NCBI GenBank assembly: GCA_020882975.1 | Contig: JAHRFD010000001.1 | Coordinates: forward strand, 166,336 to 230,335 | DNA length: 64,000 nt | Direction of reading: 5' to 3' | From: Microcoleus sp. EPA2 | GTDB lineage: Bacteria > Cyanobacteriota > Cyanobacteriia > Cyanobacteriales > Microcoleaceae | Shown here: positions 8,349-18,216 of the stretch, one piece after another | How the letters are laid out: every line of letters starts with the position of its first letter | Numbering within the stretch: position 1 is the stretch's first letter | Program-made: the position numbers and the translations under genes | The notes under the pieces: generated by a model | Database searches by the model: none | What the model was told of the DNA's origin: nothing | The model's input: the letters and a program-made list of their open reading frames with translations, nothing else

Positions 8349-9344
8349 CTACCCATTAATTTCTCCATTCGGCATGATTGTACCGCCAAACTTCGCCCCC
8401 CCTAAATTAACAGTGCTCAAATCTACCCTCATCAAACTTGTGCGATGTAAAATTACATCCCGTAAATCCGTTTTAGCCATGTAAGTATCAGTCAAATCGG
8501 CTTCTGTTAAATTAGCCTGATTGAAATTAGCACGACTCAAATCCGCCCTCACCAAATTAGCCCTAGTTAAATCAGCCATAATTAAACTAGCATTGTTCAA
8601 CTTCACATCAGGAAGAAAAGCACCGTGTAAGTTAGCGCCTGCGAATTCAGCATCGATTAATATAGCCCTTTCTAATTTGGCATTTGTCATGACAGCCCAG
8701 GAAAAATTTGCCTCCGTCAAATTTGTATCAGTCAAAAATACATTGTCCAAAATAGCTTCGCTCAAATTTGCTTGACTCAAATTTGCCTCTCGGAGAGAAG
8801 CTTCAGTCAAATTGGCTCGACTTAAATCTGCCTTAGTCAAATCAGCACCCTGTAAATTGACTCCGCGTAAATCAGCACCTTGCAAATTCGCACCCCGCAA
8901 ATTTGCTCCATCAAAAATTCGCTGCTCCTTCCGCAAATTTGCACCCCGCAAGCACGCACCCCGCATATCTGCACCTTGCAAATTGACACCTCGCATATCC
9001 GCATCAGTCAAATTTGCATCGATTAAGATAGCCAAACATATGTTGGCTCTGCGAAAGTCAGCATTTTGTAAAGTAGCTCCGTGAAAGTCGGCATCGGACA
9101 AATTTGCTGAACTTAAATTCGCCTGATTCAAGTTAGCACCCCCAAATTTGACCTTGGTTAAATTTGCATTTTGCAGGTTAATTCTACTCAGATATGCCAT
9201 TGCTAAGTTTGCACCCGATAAGTCGGCACTCCTTAAATTTACGCCTATTAAATCGGCACCACTTAGATAGACACCTCTCAGATTCATACCTTCAAAATCA
9301 AGTTGACCTGATGTATATCGTCTTAATAATTCGCTAGCATTCAT
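8349..9344 (-). CDS. pentapeptide-repeat protein
   Basis: 331 residues made almost entirely of A(D/N)Lxx pentapeptides (for example GANLRGANLQGADLRG, SRANLTEASLREANL) from about residue 15 to the end. These repeats wind into a right-handed square beta-helix (Rfr fold). The short head ASELLRRYTSGQLDFEGMNL is the usual cap. There is no signal peptide or membrane segment, so it is probably cytosolic. Cyanobacteria hold many such proteins; most have no known role. One break in the repeat, around LRKEQRIFDGAN, forms a loop. Confidence 0.93.
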   Translation of the reverse strand: MNASELLRRYTSGQLDFEGMNLRGVYLSGADLIGVNLRSADLSGANLAMAYLSRINLQNANLTKVKFGGANLNQANLSSANLSDADFHGATLQNADFRRANICLAILIDANLTDADMRGVNLQGADMRGACLRGANLRKEQRIFDGANLRGANLQGADLRGVNLQGADLTKADLSRANLTEASLREANLSQANLSEAILDNVFLTDTNLTEANFSWAVMTNAKLERAILIDAEFAGANLHGAFLPDVKLNNASLIMADLTRANLVRADLSRANFNQANLTEADLTDTYMAKTDLRDVILHRTSLMRVDLSTVNLGGAKFGGTIMPNGEING

Positions 9345-9458
9345 AGTTGGTGCTGGTTAATTTAGTTACTAAAATCTGGTAGTTTTGTATTTCGGGACTA
9401 GGATTTTTACGGGCAAATTTAGTGAAGGTATGCGGGAAATTCTTGGCAGATTTTATGG

Positions 9459-11156
9459 CTAATTCATTTTAGTAACAAAATCTTGAGTCCAGACTATAGT
9501 TTTGTTACCTAGCTGTCGCCCGTGAATTTTTACTTTAGGGATAAACTTCGATTTTAAAGTACAGAGTTTTTTGTAAATATAGGTGGCGGTATTTTGTTGA
9601 TTTGGTGCGCTGGGGGCAGATTCCAAAATGATGTGGAGCCAACCGTCTTTAAATCCCGCTGTAGCCGTAATTCCTTGGGGCTGTAGCAGTTGATTGATTA
9701 AAGTGGCGATCGCCTTGGGATTTCCTTGTCTTGCCATTTCTAGTAGCTGCTGCTGGCTGGGTCTTTGGCTAGATTTATTTGATTCTGGTTGCGAAACATT
9801 ACCATCAAAATTATCTACTATTTCAGCAGGAAATTGTCCCCTTTCTTTTGACTCCAAATCACTCAATATTTTCATTAATTTGTAGGTAAAGCCCTGGACT
9901 TCTCCTACATAATCTCGGAGGATTTTATATTTCCAGTACAAGCGCTCTTCTACACTTTCTGTTGAAAACTGTCGATTCAGAGCCGATTCTAAATCACTGA
10001 AGATGTTTTCAATTTTGGCAGTGGCGGAGTTAGCACTTTGAATTACTAAGGATTTAATTTCTTCTTCTAAGCCCAATTTCTGCTTGATAGATTCGCTAAT
10101 ATTTATAGTATTCCCAGGGGAAACATAACTTCCAGCCGTAGTCTGATTTTCTTCAGCCGATGAAGTGTTTTTCAATTCCTGTTGAAAATTCAGGGGCGAA
10201 TTATTAGTGTTGATTTCGGTTTGCTGAACAGGTGAATTTTCTCCGGTTCCGGTCACGAAGTAACTATCAGGGGAGTTAGAAGCATACTGAATGGGAGAAG
10301 ATTCAATGATGTGAGTAATATCCCCAGCTTCAAAATAATCTTTTTTGCCGTTACTCTGCTTGTTGTCTTCATAAATATTATTGATTAAGTGGGTCTGATC
10401 GTAATCTTCTCCCGCCACATCTTCCCTAGAAATATTTGGTGATTCAGGTTCTATTTTGACGTAACAAGGATTCATCGCTTGAATAATGACGCTAGCTGTT
10501 TGGTCATTTTCGTCTCTGTTTTCCAGAGTGCTCGCAGTTCTGTACAATTGAGATTCGAGTTCTCCTAGGGTGGGACAGACGTTAAACAGTTGTCGCAGCA
10601 GAGTATCTAGTTCTTGGCTTTTCAGTAGCAACCAGTCGCGATCGCTAAAAGTAAATTCGTGATAAAGAGTCGAAAAAATTAGTATTTTCGCCCTCAGCGG
10701 ATTTGTTTGCTGCAATATTTTTTGTCTGACATCAAATAAAAATCCGGGGTTTCTTTCTGTTTCGTTGCTACCTGGGATTTCCGAACTAAATTCCTCTTGA
10801 AATGCGGGCGGACTCTCACCGCCAAATCTAGATATGTTTGTTTCTAAATTGGTCAAGTCTTCAAATTCGTACAGCCTGCTCAGTTGACAGATGATTAGGT
10901 CTGCTACTAAAGCGTACTCTTCTTTTTTGTTGACTTTAGAAACTATAATATTTAAAACTGTCTCAATATCTTCTAAATTGCTATATTTGGTACATAACTC
11001 TTGGAGCAGAATACCTAAATCTGTCTCACCTAATTTTCCGACATCGTTTTCCCAAAATTCTTTACAAGCAAAAAATATTATTCTTTTAATCCGCGAGATA
11101 TTGACATCTTGTTCCAAATCGCGAACAACCTCATCTAAAATAGATAAAGGTTTCAT
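9459..11156 (-). CDS. large protein with cyanobacterial C-terminal domain, unknown function
   Basis: 565 residues. The N-terminal ~130 are helical (LSILDEVVRDLEQDVN..., SRIKRIIFFACKEFW) and appear again in degenerate form at 145-240 (VRQKILQQTNPLRAKILIF), suggesting two related helical units. A low-complexity Ser/Asn/Glu stretch covers about 240-360. The last ~90 residues (LLEMARQGNPKAIATLINQ, ITATAGFKDGWLHIILES, IHGRQLGNKTIVWTQDF) form a compact domain I associate with cyanobacterial proteins of unknown function. No catalytic motif seen. Faces the oxidoreductase gene at 11228, with about 70 bases between starts. Confidence 0.8.
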   Translation of the reverse strand: MKPLSILDEVVRDLEQDVNISRIKRIIFFACKEFWENDVGKLGETDLGILLQELCTKYSNLEDIETVLNIIVSKVNKKEEYALVADLIICQLSRLYEFEDLTNLETNISRFGGESPPAFQEEFSSEIPGSNETERNPGFLFDVRQKILQQTNPLRAKILIFSTLYHEFTFSDRDWLLLKSQELDTLLRQLFNVCPTLGELESQLYRTASTLENRDENDQTASVIIQAMNPCYVKIEPESPNISREDVAGEDYDQTHLINNIYEDNKQSNGKKDYFEAGDITHIIESSPIQYASNSPDSYFVTGTGENSPVQQTEINTNNSPLNFQQELKNTSSAEENQTTAGSYVSPGNTINISESIKQKLGLEEEIKSLVIQSANSATAKIENIFSDLESALNRQFSTESVEERLYWKYKILRDYVGEVQGFTYKLMKILSDLESKERGQFPAEIVDNFDGNVSQPESNKSSQRPSQQQLLEMARQGNPKAIATLINQLLQPQGITATAGFKDGWLHIILESAPSAPNQQNTATYIYKKLCTLKSKFIPKVKIHGRQLGNKTIVWTQDFVTKMN

Positions 11157-11227
11157 AGTTTTCTACCTCCAAAAAATACCCTGTCAACAATTACCAAGAA
11201 ACAATAAAATTATACCACATTTAAAAG

Positions 11228-12727
11228 ATGCCAGACTTTGATGTAATTGTAATTGGGAGTGGCATTGGCGGCTTAGTCGCGGCATCAATGCTAGCTCGCT
11301 ACGGTAAGCGGGTACTCGTCTGCGAAAGCCATACCATAGCCGGTGGTGCGGCTCACAGTTTTTCGCGCCGGGGATTTCATTTTGATTCGGGACCTTCTTT
11401 TTATTGCGGTTTGACTGACCCCCAGTCCCTCAATCCTTTGCGACAAGTATTGGAGATTTTGGAGGAATCCATCGCCACAATTCCCTACGACCCCTTGGGC
11501 CATTATCATTTTCCAGAGGGAAGTTTGCCGGTTTATGCTAATGGGAAAAAATACTTAGATGCTGTAGCTGAGTTTACACCAAAAGGTGCGAAGGAATTGC
11601 AGCAATTCCAACAAAATTTATTAGTTTTATATGAAGCTTTGCGGGGAATTCCGGCTGTGGCGCTTAGAGCAGATTGGCAGTTAATGCCTCTTTTGCTGTT
11701 TCGGTACTGGCCATCTATGCTGAAACTGCTGCCCCTTGTAGGGGTGATAGGAGGTGCTGCGGGGGTGTTGATGGATAGGGATGTGAGGGACCCTTGGGTG
11801 CGGCGTTTGATCGATTTGGAGTGCTTTTTGCTGTCGGGTTTGAAGGCGGAGGGAACTGTCGCCCCGGAAATCGCTTTTATGATTGGCGAACGATCGCGCT
11901 CAGTTATAGAATATCCCGTCGGTGGCAGTGGTGCGATCGTCGATGCTTTAGTCAGAGGCTTGCAGCGTTGGGGGGGAAAGTTGCGCCTGGGAACACCTGT
12001 CGAGCAAATTTTAGTTGCATCCGGGAGAGCAACAGGTGTTCGCTTGCAAAATGGGGAAACTATCCGCGCACCAATTACTATCTCCAATGCGACCATCTGG
12101 GATACTTATACCAAGTTGCTATCACCAGAAGATTTACCAAAAAATTATCGCCAAATTGCCTTATCAACGCCAGCGGTAGAAAGTTTTATGCACCTGCATT
12201 TAGGTATTAAAGCTGAAGGACTCCATGGTTTGACTGGGCACCACGTTGTTGTCCATGACAGTAACATCGATATTACAGTACCCGGAAATACTTGCATGAT
12301 TTCGATTCCTACGGTTTGGGATGCCAATCTCGCACCGCCGGGACATCACGCCATTCATGCTTATACACTGGAACCCTACGAAGGTTGGGAATATGGCGAA
12401 TTTTATCAACAGAAAAAGCAAGAGCGATCGCAATCTCTGTTCACAGCTTTAGAAAAAATTATCCCCGATTTGCGGAGGCGAATTGTCCTAGAGTCGATCG
12501 GCACACCCCTAACCCACGCCCGATTTTTGCACCGATATCAAGGTACTTACGGGCCGGGAATCCCCGCCGGAAAAGGCACATTTCCTGGTCCACAAACACC
12601 AGTCAAAGGTTTGTATCGAGTAGGAGACAGTACCATGCCCGGAATTGGCGTACCTGCGGTGGCAGCATCAGGAATTCTGTGCGCGAATACTCTGGTTAAT
12701 TCCCAGATCACGGCACAATTTTTGTAA
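11228..12727 (+). CDS. FAD-dependent oxidoreductase, phytoene desaturase / carotene isomerase family
   Basis: 499 residues. N-terminal dinucleotide-binding motif FDVIVIGSGIGGLVAASMLA with the downstream acidic residue in VLVCESH, then AGGAAHSFSRRGFHFDSGPS, as in the CrtI/CrtH/retinol-saturase superfamily. The C-terminal FAD motif is YRVGDSTMPGIGVPAVAASG. The length fits carotene desaturases and isomerases, but the sequence differs from the textbook CrtH motif, so the substrate is not assigned. It is likely membrane-associated by family. Divergent from the upstream unknown gene. Confidence 0.85.
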   Translation: MPDFDVIVIGSGIGGLVAASMLARYGKRVLVCESHTIAGGAAHSFSRRGFHFDSGPSFYCGLTDPQSLNPLRQVLEILEESIATIPYDPLGHYHFPEGSLPVYANGKKYLDAVAEFTPKGAKELQQFQQNLLVLYEALRGIPAVALRADWQLMPLLLFRYWPSMLKLLPLVGVIGGAAGVLMDRDVRDPWVRRLIDLECFLLSGLKAEGTVAPEIAFMIGERSRSVIEYPVGGSGAIVDALVRGLQRWGGKLRLGTPVEQILVASGRATGVRLQNGETIRAPITISNATIWDTYTKLLSPEDLPKNYRQIALSTPAVESFMHLHLGIKAEGLHGLTGHHVVVHDSNIDITVPGNTCMISIPTVWDANLAPPGHHAIHAYTLEPYEGWEYGEFYQQKKQERSQSLFTALEKIIPDLRRRIVLESIGTPLTHARFLHRYQGTYGPGIPAGKGTFPGPQTPVKGLYRVGDSTMPGIGVPAVAASGILCANTLVNSQITAQFL

Positions 12728-12947
12728 AATTTTGCCAGTCTTGACTCAAGTTTATCGTCAATAGTAATGGTTATTTGACTACAATCAACCGAGTTTGGAT
12801 TTCACAAGTTTATTCATGCGCTTTGCGATCGACTAGGATTAGATCCTACTCAAGGGGCTAGTGTTGAACTCGCAAAACAAGAGTAAAACAAAAGAAAGTG
12901 CCATAGTAATACCTATGGGTAGTTGGTTTGAGCGTAAGGAGATTTCT

Positions 12948-15900
12948 ATGGTCGCTAATCAGCCTGATGAACAAAATGTACCAGAATCGATCGCACTACC
13001 CGCGATCGACCCGGAACAGCAAAACACCGTAGAAGCCCCCTTTCCCATCGTTGGGATTGTGGCTTCAGCCGGAGGACTAGAAGCATTCACAGAATTACTC
13101 CATCACTTACCCATCGATACTGGTATGGCCTTTGTGCTGATTCAGCACTTAGACCCCAATCACGAAAGTCTGCTGACTGAAATTCTCGCCAGAACCACAC
13201 AAATGCCAGTCACTCAGGTGGTTGACGGGACGACTGTAGAGCCGAATCAAGTATACATAATTCCGCCCAACACTAAGATGACACTAGCCAGCGGTGTCCT
13301 GAAACTCACAGCCCGCGAGAAAATTTATGGCAAATATATGCCGGGAGATGCGTTTCTGGTGTCCTTGGCGGCCGATCGCGGACCCAAGGCCCTGGCCGTA
13401 GTATTATCCGGGGGAGACGGAGATGGTTCCCTGGGGATCAAGGCAATTAAAGCAGCCGGAGGTGTGACATTTGCTCAATGCGAAGCCTCGGCAAAATTCG
13501 ATAGTATGCCAAATACCGCAGTGGCTACAGGTGATGTAGACTTCGTTTTACCCCCTCAAAAAATTGCCGAGGAACTGGCAAATTTCCGCGCTGATTCCTG
13601 GCTTTCTTGCCCGATATCCATCGCCGCAGTTACAGAATTACCCCCAGACAACTATGTCCGCACCACTATTTTAGGATTGTTGCGATCGACTACAGGGGTT
13701 GACTTCACCCACTACAAAGTCGCTACGATCGATCGACGCATCCAACGACGAATGGTATTGTACAAGCTCGAGTCGTTGGCAGATTACGCCCAATATCTGC
13801 AAGACCATCCCCCTGAAGTCTATGCCCTATATCAAGAAATCCTGATCCACGTCACCAGTTTTTTTCGCGATCCTGAAGCCTTTGAACAGCTAAAAGAGCT
13901 GGTTTTTCCCACGATTACCGCCAATAAGTCAGTCAAGAATCCCATACGGATTTGGGTGGCGGGATGTTCCACAGGGGAAGAAGTTTACTCGATCGCCATT
14001 TGTTTGTTAGAGTTTTTGGGCGATCGATCTCCCCAGCCACAGATCCAGATTTTTGCCACAGATATTAGCGAAGCCGCCATTACCAAAGCCAGGTCTGGCT
14101 TCTACTTACAAAACCAGATGCTCGATGTTTCACCAGAGCGCCGGACTCGCTTCTTTATATGGGAAGGAGGAGGCTATAAAATCAACAAAACAGTCCGCGA
14201 ACTCTGTATATTTGCCAGACAAAATTTAGGCAGTGACCCGCCTTTTTCCAATCTCGATCTCATTAGCTGTCGCAATGTGCTGATTTACCTAGCAGAGCCT
14301 TTGCAAAAAAGAGTGATTCCGATTTTTCATTACAGTCTTAACCCCACTGGTTTTCTCCTGTTAGGCTCTTCTGAGAGTATCGGAAAATTTTCATCTTTGT
14401 TTAATTCATTGCACACAAAGTGCAAAATTTATGCTAAAACATTGACAGAAAATAGTCAGATATTTTCCTTTGCAACGAGTTCTTACCCCATCGCTCAAGT
14501 AAATAAATCTCAGCCCACTAATGAAAACTCTCCAGATGGGTTTGACTTACAGCAATACACAGACCAACTAATTTTGAATCGCTACGCCCCAACAGGTGTG
14601 GTTGTCAACGAGCAGATGAACATTCTGCAAGTGCGGGGAGATACCAATGCTTACTTGAGACTGACACCAGGGATTCCCAGCTTAAACTTGCTGACAATGG
14701 CAAGGGAAGACTTAGCCATCGAACTTCGTACTGCAATGTATCAGGCACTGATGCAGAACGTAGTTGTGAAAAAAGAACGGGTAAAATTGGTGGTGGGCGA
14801 GCGATCGAGTTTCGTTAATTTTGAGGTGATTCCCTTCCATCCCGCCCCGGCCGAATCAGGCTACTTTTTGGTTCTATTTGAAGAAGCTTTACTTACTGGG
14901 GTCAACCTCAGTACCGTCAATTCTGAGAGCTTGAATCCTGCTGATTTACAGCGCGAGATTCTGGAACTGAGACAAGCACTGGCCACCGCGAATGAAGACA
15001 AAAATGTGGCTCAAGCACATCTCCAATCGGTAATTCAGCAGCAGGAAATTCTCAACCAAGACATCAAAGTTGCCAACGAAGAAATCCTATCCAGCAACGA
15101 GGAGTTGCAAAGCACCAACGAGGAACTAGAAACGGCAAAAGAAGAGATTCAAGCCACTAATGAGGAACTGATCACCACTAACGAGGAACTTCGGAGTCGC
15201 AATATTGAACAACATCATATCACTAACGACTTGATAAATTTGCTGGGCAGTATCAATATTCCGATTTTAATGGTGGAAAACGATTTAAAAATTAGACGCT
15301 TTACGCCGATGGCACAGCAACTTTTTAATCTGATTCCTACCGATATTGGGCGACCTTTTAGCGATATTCGTTCCCATCTTGATGTTCCTGATTTGTCAGG
15401 GATGATTTTGGAGGTGATTGAGACTCTTCAGACGCAGGAACAAGAAGTTCAAACTCTAGCGGGATATTGGTACATCCTCCGCATTCGTCCTTATCGGACC
15501 ACGGAAAACCGCATTGACGGTGTGGTAATGGTTTGGATCGATATTGATGCTATGAAACGCAGTACCAAAACCTTAGAGTTAGCCAGAAATTATGCTGAAA
15601 CCATCGTCGAAACTGTTCCCACACCTTTAGTCGTGCTGGATGCTGATTTATGTGTGAATACAGCCAATCGATGTTTCTATGAAACGTTTCAGGTTTCCTT
15701 CCCAGAAACATCGCAGATTTCACTGTTTGAATTGGGAAATGGGCAATGGAATATCCCGCAACTGCGATCGATATTGGCCGATATTTTGGTGAGTGATGTT
15801 CAGCTTCAAAACTTTGAGTTAGAGCACGTATTTGAGCAGATTGGGAACAAAACTATGTTGCTGAATGCTTCTAAACTGCAACGAGAAGACCAAGGTATGA

Positions 15901-17180
15901 TGATTTTGTTGTCGATCGAGGATATCACAAGTCGCAAGCAGTTTGAGAAAGAGCGATCGCAGCTATTGATGCAGGAGCAGTTAGCCCGTCAACAAGCAGA
16001 AAACAGCAACCGTGCTAAAGATGAATTTCTGGCGAATCTCTCCCATGAACTTCGTAACCCCCTGACTCCCATCCTGGGATGGGCAAAATTGCTGCGCTCT
16101 GGCAAACTTAATGAAGCAGCCGTGACTCGTGCCCTAGAGGTGATTGAGCGGAGTGCGATCGCCCAAACTCAGTTAATTGAAGATATTCTGGATATTTCCC
16201 GGATTACGAGTGGTAAGCTGCATCTGGATACCAGTCCGATCGATCTGCTGGTAGTGGTGCAAAGTGCGATCGACGGGGTGCAATTATCAGCGGATGCCAA
16301 AAACATCAAAATATTTGCCGAGTTGAGTTCTGCGACAGTTTTAGGTGATGCTGACAGATTGCAACAAGTCCTATGGAATCTGCTATCTAACTCGATTAAG
16401 TTTACTCCATCGGGTGGACGAGTAGAAATTGTCTTAGAGGCGATCGAGAGTCAGGCTCAAATTCGAGTCATCGACACAGGAAAAGGCATTAAACCAGACT
16501 TTTTACCCTATATTTTCGATCGTTTCCATCAAGCTGATTCCAGCACTACCAAGACTAATCAAGGGCTAGGATTAGGATTGTCCATCGTGCGTCATTTAGT
16601 CGAACTTCATGGTGGTACAGTGGGAGCCGAAAGTCCGGGTGAGGGACAAGGAACTACGATGACTGTGAGGTTGCCGCTAGTTTCAATTCCCCAGGAATTA
16701 ACACCGCCAAGTGATGTAGAACCGACTGTATTTACACTACCTTTAAACACTTCAAAAGATGGAGTAACCAGCCTTGAAGGTTTGCAGATATTAAGCGTAG
16801 ATGATGATATCGATACCCGCGAGTTATTGCAATTTGTGCTGGAAGACTATGGGGCCGAGGTGCTGACGGTGGGATCTGTAAAAGAGGCGATCGCAGCTTT
16901 GACGGAAAACCTTGACAAATATGACATCTTGATATCTGATATTGGAATGCCAGAGGAAGATGGGTATTCCTTGATGCAACAAGTGCGTTCTCTTGATGCC
17001 AAAGCTGGAAACATTCCAGCTATTGCGCTGACTGCTTATGCTAGCGATGGAGAGCGACAAAAGGCGATCGATGCAGGTTTTAATCAGCATATTGCTAAAC
17101 CTGTTAAGCCTGCTCAATTAGCATTAATCATTGCGGATTTAATTGCTCAAAAGAATGCCTTGGGGTTTGTTTCGGAATGA
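12948..17180 (+). CDS. CheB-CheR-PAS histidine kinase-receiver hybrid
   Basis: 1410 residues. Order: CheB methylesterase (about 30-215; triad Ser40, His67, Asp157), CheR methyltransferase (about 225-490; VAGCSTGEEVYSIA, SCRNVLIYL), a helical region around 690-780 with repeated SNEELQSTNEELET heptads, two PAS-like domains, HisKA with His1033 in SHELRNPLTPILGW, HATPase_c (GLGLGLSIVRHLV), and a receiver with Asp1331 in LISDIGMPEEDGY. The ATG at 12948 is chosen because AAGGAG lies 6 bases before it; a GTG at 12861 would add 29 residues without a site. Cyanobacteria use such hybrids as sensors linked to methylation-type adaptation. Input and output are unknown. Confidence 0.93.
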   Translation: MVANQPDEQNVPESIALPAIDPEQQNTVEAPFPIVGIVASAGGLEAFTELLHHLPIDTGMAFVLIQHLDPNHESLLTEILARTTQMPVTQVVDGTTVEPNQVYIIPPNTKMTLASGVLKLTAREKIYGKYMPGDAFLVSLAADRGPKALAVVLSGGDGDGSLGIKAIKAAGGVTFAQCEASAKFDSMPNTAVATGDVDFVLPPQKIAEELANFRADSWLSCPISIAAVTELPPDNYVRTTILGLLRSTTGVDFTHYKVATIDRRIQRRMVLYKLESLADYAQYLQDHPPEVYALYQEILIHVTSFFRDPEAFEQLKELVFPTITANKSVKNPIRIWVAGCSTGEEVYSIAICLLEFLGDRSPQPQIQIFATDISEAAITKARSGFYLQNQMLDVSPERRTRFFIWEGGGYKINKTVRELCIFARQNLGSDPPFSNLDLISCRNVLIYLAEPLQKRVIPIFHYSLNPTGFLLLGSSESIGKFSSLFNSLHTKCKIYAKTLTENSQIFSFATSSYPIAQVNKSQPTNENSPDGFDLQQYTDQLILNRYAPTGVVVNEQMNILQVRGDTNAYLRLTPGIPSLNLLTMAREDLAIELRTAMYQALMQNVVVKKERVKLVVGERSSFVNFEVIPFHPAPAESGYFLVLFEEALLTGVNLSTVNSESLNPADLQREILELRQALATANEDKNVAQAHLQSVIQQQEILNQDIKVANEEILSSNEELQSTNEELETAKEEIQATNEELITTNEELRSRNIEQHHITNDLINLLGSINIPILMVENDLKIRRFTPMAQQLFNLIPTDIGRPFSDIRSHLDVPDLSGMILEVIETLQTQEQEVQTLAGYWYILRIRPYRTTENRIDGVVMVWIDIDAMKRSTKTLELARNYAETIVETVPTPLVVLDADLCVNTANRCFYETFQVSFPETSQISLFELGNGQWNIPQLRSILADILVSDVQLQNFELEHVFEQIGNKTMLLNASKLQREDQGMMILLSIEDITSRKQFEKERSQLLMQEQLARQQAENSNRAKDEFLANLSHELRNPLTPILGWAKLLRSGKLNEAAVTRALEVIERSAIAQTQLIEDILDISRITSGKLHLDTSPIDLLVVVQSAIDGVQLSADAKNIKIFAELSSATVLGDADRLQQVLWNLLSNSIKFTPSGGRVEIVLEAIESQAQIRVIDTGKGIKPDFLPYIFDRFHQADSSTTKTNQGLGLGLSIVRHLVELHGGTVGAESPGEGQGTTMTVRLPLVSIPQELTPPSDVEPTVFTLPLNTSKDGVTSLEGLQILSVDDDIDTRELLQFVLEDYGAEVLTVGSVKEAIAALTENLDKYDILISDIGMPEEDGYSLMQQVRSLDAKAGNIPAIALTAYASDGERQKAIDAGFNQHIAKPVKPAQLALIIADLIAQKNALGFVSE

Positions 17181-17227
17181 TTTAACCACAGAGAACGCAG
17201 AGAGCGCAGAGGAAGAGAAGAGAGGGA
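17180..17227. repeat. dispersed repeat, left copy flanking the HAD gene
   Basis: Begins ATTTAACCACAGAGAACG and continues as purine-rich CAGAG/GAAGAG. Its reverse complement occurs at 18111-18182 on the other side of the HAD gene. Variants lie at 25109-25192 and 27636-27702, and a fragment near 63078-63100. The fuller copies end GATGAATACAGGACGATGCTA. Function unknown. Confidence 0.7.
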
Positions 17228-17309
17228 TAAATAATTCCGATACTAATTGCGAAAAACATCGAAAGATGAGAAAATAGAAAAAAATATAGAAATTACGGAG
17301 TTTTGATTC

Positions 17310-18044
17310 TTGGTAACTATTAAATGTCGGGGTATTACCTTCTTTAATATTCAAGCCATTATCTTTGACAAAGACGGCACTCTAGAGGATTCTCAAGAAT
17401 TTTTGAGACATTTAGGGCTGAAGCGATCGCGCTTGGTAGATGCCCAAATTCCGGGCGTTGGAGAGCCATTGCAAATGGCTTTCGGCATCGAAGCTGGTAA
17501 AATCGACCCCACGGGATTGATGGCAGTGGGTAGCCGCCGGGAAAACGAAATTGTAGCTGCGGGATATATTGCCGAAACTGGCAGAGGATGGATAGAATCT
17601 TTAGGGATCGCCCAACGTGCTTTTGATGAAGCCGACGCAATGTTAAAAAATAGTCCCCCTTCTCCCTTATTTGTGGGCAGTTTAGAAGTGTTGAAATCTC
17701 TCTCAGATGCGGGTTTAAAACTGGGAATTCTTTCGGCTGCTACGACTCAAGCCGTGAAAAACTTTGTGAAAAGTTCCGAATTAGGCGCATACATTCAGTT
17801 AGAAATGGGTGTGGATTCTGTGCATCTCAATAAACCCGATCCTAAATTATTTTTGTTAGCTTGTGAGAGACTGGGAGTAGATCCCGCAGTAACTTTGATG
17901 GTGGGAGATTCAGCCGGAGATATTCAGATGGGTAAAAATGCTGGCGCGGCGGGCTGTATTGGGATTTGTTGGGGGAAAGCGGAGGTTAGTCATTTGTCCC
18001 AGGCTGATGTGACGATCGCATCTTTGGATGAAATTACAATTTAG
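17310..18044 (+). CDS. HAD-superfamily hydrolase (phosphatase-like)
   Basis: 244 residues. HAD motif I FDKDGTLED with Asp20 nucleophile and Asp22; motif II in LGILSAATTQAVKNF; motif III Lys in HLNKPDPKLF; motif IV VMVGDSAGDIQMGKNAG. A helical cap lies between motifs I and II, as in subfamily I (phosphoglycolate phosphatase type). The start is TTG: no ATG precedes motif I in frame, and ACGGAG lies about 10 bases before the TTG. Substrate not assignable. The gene stands alone between two inverted copies of a dispersed repeat. Confidence 0.85.
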   Translation: MVTIKCRGITFFNIQAIIFDKDGTLEDSQEFLRHLGLKRSRLVDAQIPGVGEPLQMAFGIEAGKIDPTGLMAVGSRRENEIVAAGYIAETGRGWIESLGIAQRAFDEADAMLKNSPPSPLFVGSLEVLKSLSDAGLKLGILSAATTQAVKNFVKSSELGAYIQLEMGVDSVHLNKPDPKLFLLACERLGVDPAVTLMVGDSAGDIQMGKNAGAAGCIGICWGKAEVSHLSQADVTIASLDEITI

Positions 18045-18182
18045 TTATTGGTTATGGGTTATTTGTTGTTTGTTATTTGTTATTGGTTATTGGTTGTTTG
18101 TTATATCCAATCCGCTAGCATAGTCCTGTATTCATCTCTCTGATCTCCCTCTGTGTCCTCTGTGTTCTCTGTGGTTAAATCC
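18045..18182. repeat. heptanucleotide run plus right copy of dispersed repeat
   Basis: 18045-18108 is made of GTTATTG/GTTATTT-type heptamers. 18111-18182 is the inverted partner of the repeat at 17180, ending TTCTCTGTGGTTAAAT. Together with the left copy it encloses the HAD gene. No gene is seen here. Confidence 0.75.
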
Positions 18183-18216
18183 TTCGTTTTTCTGCGTTTC
18201 CAGAGCTTATTTCCTT

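Noticed and set aside
8521-9084. Two plus-strand open frames rich in Lys, Ser and Ala
   Set aside because: They are antisense shadows of the regular pentapeptide-repeat codons.
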